IMG/VR virus record: IMGVR_UViG_3300006925_000025
Location: 1 to 52,053 of that record
Length of the DNA stretch: 52,053 nt
Reading direction: 5' to 3' (one strand)
Origin: a virus
Shown: positions 50,826 to 52,053 of the stretch, one piece after another
Position numbering within the stretch: the stretch's first letter is position 1
Layout of the letters: every line of letters starts with the position of its first letter
Notes under the pieces: model-generated
Database searches by the model: none
Told to the model about the DNA's origin: nothing
The model's input: only the letters and a program-made list of their open reading frames with translations
Position numbers and translations under genes: made by a program

Positions 50826-51904
50826 TCACTCACCTCGAACTCTCCGGTCCCATCCCATAATTGACAGCGACCGACACAAAGACCTTTCCCAATCAAACTT
50901 TCACATCGTTCCATGTATCCTCCATCAACGATGGAGCGGATTTGGTATTCAGTGACAGACGGGTCATAGTCAGCCCACTGAAGCGTCTTGATGAAGTCAT
51001 GAAGGGTCAACATGTGCTTCTCTCTCATCTGCACAGTGGTTCGTTGAACAGGAAGGAAGTTTCGCAATCGCGATGCAAGGTAAATTGCAAGACTCGCGCG
51101 ACTGATATGTGGAGGATTGCTACCGACTTGACAAGCAGACTCCATGAGACATGGAAGAATCTTGATGCTCCCCATCTTGACAGTATCGAACTCGACTGGT
51201 TCGCCTGTGACCTTGAACTGGCTTTTCTTCACTTCGGATACTGGCAAATTAACACCCTTCGTACCATAGAAGAAAGCGGTGTTGCGCGGCTCTTGAGCCA
51301 TATCACAAATTTGGTCCCAAGTTAATTGGTCAACCTCTTGATGCATCAAAGGGATGCTCCATCGGAGAACATGTTGTTTAGCGTTGTAAGAGTTGGGAAC
51401 TCGTATGACTCGCGCCATGTCAAATGGGACAGTCGGGTCCATGCAATACAACTCCATGTCTTTCTTCCACTTATTGATGACTTTCTTCCCCGCCGCCTTA
51501 ATGTGAGACACTTGCGCACCACTGGATGGGAGATGAGTCTTGTCAAGGGAAATCCAAATGTGGAAACCGTTGCCGCTGAACCATACGCCATGGTTAATGT
51601 CTTCTTTGAGAAGATGTTCTTGCAAACGAGACACTTGTTCAACGACTTCATCGCCATCAACCTCAACCATGTTACTCCCCTTGCGATACTTCTTGTCGAA
51701 GTCCAGCACGAAATTGCTAACAACCGCAGTGTTGTACTCCGCGCGTCTTCCATTGGGTTTCAACGCTCGGAAGCCATACACAGACATGTAGGCACATTGT
51801 GAGTTCTCAAGGCTCTTCCAATATCTTTCAAACTCTGTTTGGTTGTGAACGATTTTTCGGAACAGACCAACTTCTTTGGGGAAATCAAACTTAAGTGGTT
51901 TCAT
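50822..51904 (-). CDS. Fused archaeal-type primase (PriS-like domain plus PriL C-terminal Fe-S-like domain)
   Basis: I place the start at ATG 51904, nine bases after GAGGT, not at TTG 51913, which abuts that site. In the 360-residue product, VLDFDKK (D68, D70), WFSGNGFHIWI (S110...H115) and ARVIRVPNS are the catalytic blocks of the AEP/PriS fold. From residue 247 the sequence changes to a PriL C-terminal layout: ILPCLMESACQ, a helix ISRASLAIYLASRL, TEYQIRSIVDGGYMERCESL and GLCVGRCQ. C252, C334, C343 and C347 fit the four ligands of the PriL 4Fe-4S cluster. The single chain would make primers for viral DNA replication. It overlaps the genes on both sides. Confidence 0.82.
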   Translation of the reverse strand: MKPLKFDFPKEVGLFRKIVHNQTEFERYWKSLENSQCAYMSVYGFRALKPNGRRAEYNTAVVSNFVLDFDKKYRKGSNMVEVDGDEVVEQVSRLQEHLLKEDINHGVWFSGNGFHIWISLDKTHLPSSGAQVSHIKAAGKKVINKWKKDMELYCMDPTVPFDMARVIRVPNSYNAKQHVLRWSIPLMHQEVDQLTWDQICDMAQEPRNTAFFYGTKGVNLPVSEVKKSQFKVTGEPVEFDTVKMGSIKILPCLMESACQVGSNPPHISRASLAIYLASRLRNFLPVQRTTVQMREKHMLTLHDFIKTLQWADYDPSVTEYQIRSIVDGGYMERCESLIGKGLCVGRCQLWDGTGEFEVSE

Positions 51905-52043
51905 CTGTATCAAACCTCATTCCAGCAGTGACAGCAAACTCAAGCACCTTGTCGATGCAAGAGAAACAAACAGCGCGCTTTGCATATCGCATTGCTATGC
52001 CACCCTTGTCCCATCCACACAGTTCGCACAGTCTTCCGTTCAT
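51891..52043 (-). CDS. Small zinc-ribbon protein (50 aa)
   Basis: A 50-residue frame starts at ATG 52043 after AGGTGATTGA and ends with TAA at 51893-51891, overlapping the primase start by 14 bases. It has two CxxC pairs, LCELCGW (C6, C9) and VCFSCI (C26, C29), about 17 residues apart. The layout is a typical four-cysteine finger. It is the first gene of the minus block inside the window and is probably translated together with the primase. Confidence 0.65.
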   Translation of the reverse strand: MNGRLCELCGWDKGGIAMRYAKRAVCFSCIDKVLEFAVTAGMRFDTDETT

Positions 52044-52053
52044 TCAATCACCT

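Noticed and set aside
1-52053. tRNA genes, integrase, attachment sites or insertion sequences
   Set aside because: I looked for cloverleaf-like stretches, recombinase motifs and terminal inverted repeats and saw none. Almost all sequence is occupied by coding frames.

Overview
The window looks like part of the genome of a head-tailed (Caudoviricetes-type) virus of an archaeon. It holds no cellular housekeeping genes, genes are packed end to end with TGATG, TAATG and ATGA overlaps, and a complete head, neck and tail gene series is present. The replication genes are archaeal in kind: a primase that joins PriS-like and PriL-like parts, an XPF/ERCC4-type nuclease with helix-hairpin-helix, and a group II chaperonin (thermosome). 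Ribosome binding sites of the GGAGG/GAGGTGA type precede many starts. Moderate GC, marine-phage-like motifs and a viral thermosome fit uncultured viruses of Marine Group II Euryarchaeota (Poseidoniales). That host is an inference; the sequence holds no direct host marker such as a tRNA, an attachment site or a spacer match.

Layout. Positions 1-46092 are all on the plus strand and form one long virion block. It starts with the end of one gene, a small zinc protein and a wHTH-LAGLIDADG protein. Next come the portal, three small proteins, a 1946-residue protein containing a ligase-like domain, the protease-scaffold, the major capsid protein and its small satellites. The neck follows (adaptor, completion proteins, tail terminator-like protein), then the tail tube, chaperone-like pair, tape measure, distal tail protein, a 5093-residue LamG-bearing giant, a hub-like protein, and a collagen-like fibre. 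The block ends with small accessory proteins. The large terminase is not visible and probably lies just upstream.

Positions 46058-52043 are on the minus strand and carry replication and host-takeover functions, read leftward: zinc-ribbon protein, primase, winged helix protein, ERCC4 nuclease, a 136-bp AT-rich gap that may hold a promoter, a helicase-like ATPase, a DEDDy exonuclease, thermosome, and a 53-residue membrane protein whose start overlaps the thermosome stop. The two blocks converge and overlap by 35 bp at 46058-46092.

The main unexpected features are: a DNA-ligase-like fold that has apparently lost its catalytic lysine inside the 1946-residue virion-cluster protein; a short amino-terminal peptide (MNPMxxAWxxLK) shared by several otherwise unlike proteins spread through the virion block; a paralogous pair 28 kb apart that keeps near-identical DNA blocks; the thermosome-coupled membrane peptide; and the LAGLIDADG protein in the place where a small terminase might sit. 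Several genes (46 to 57 codons) were found by reading the DNA directly.
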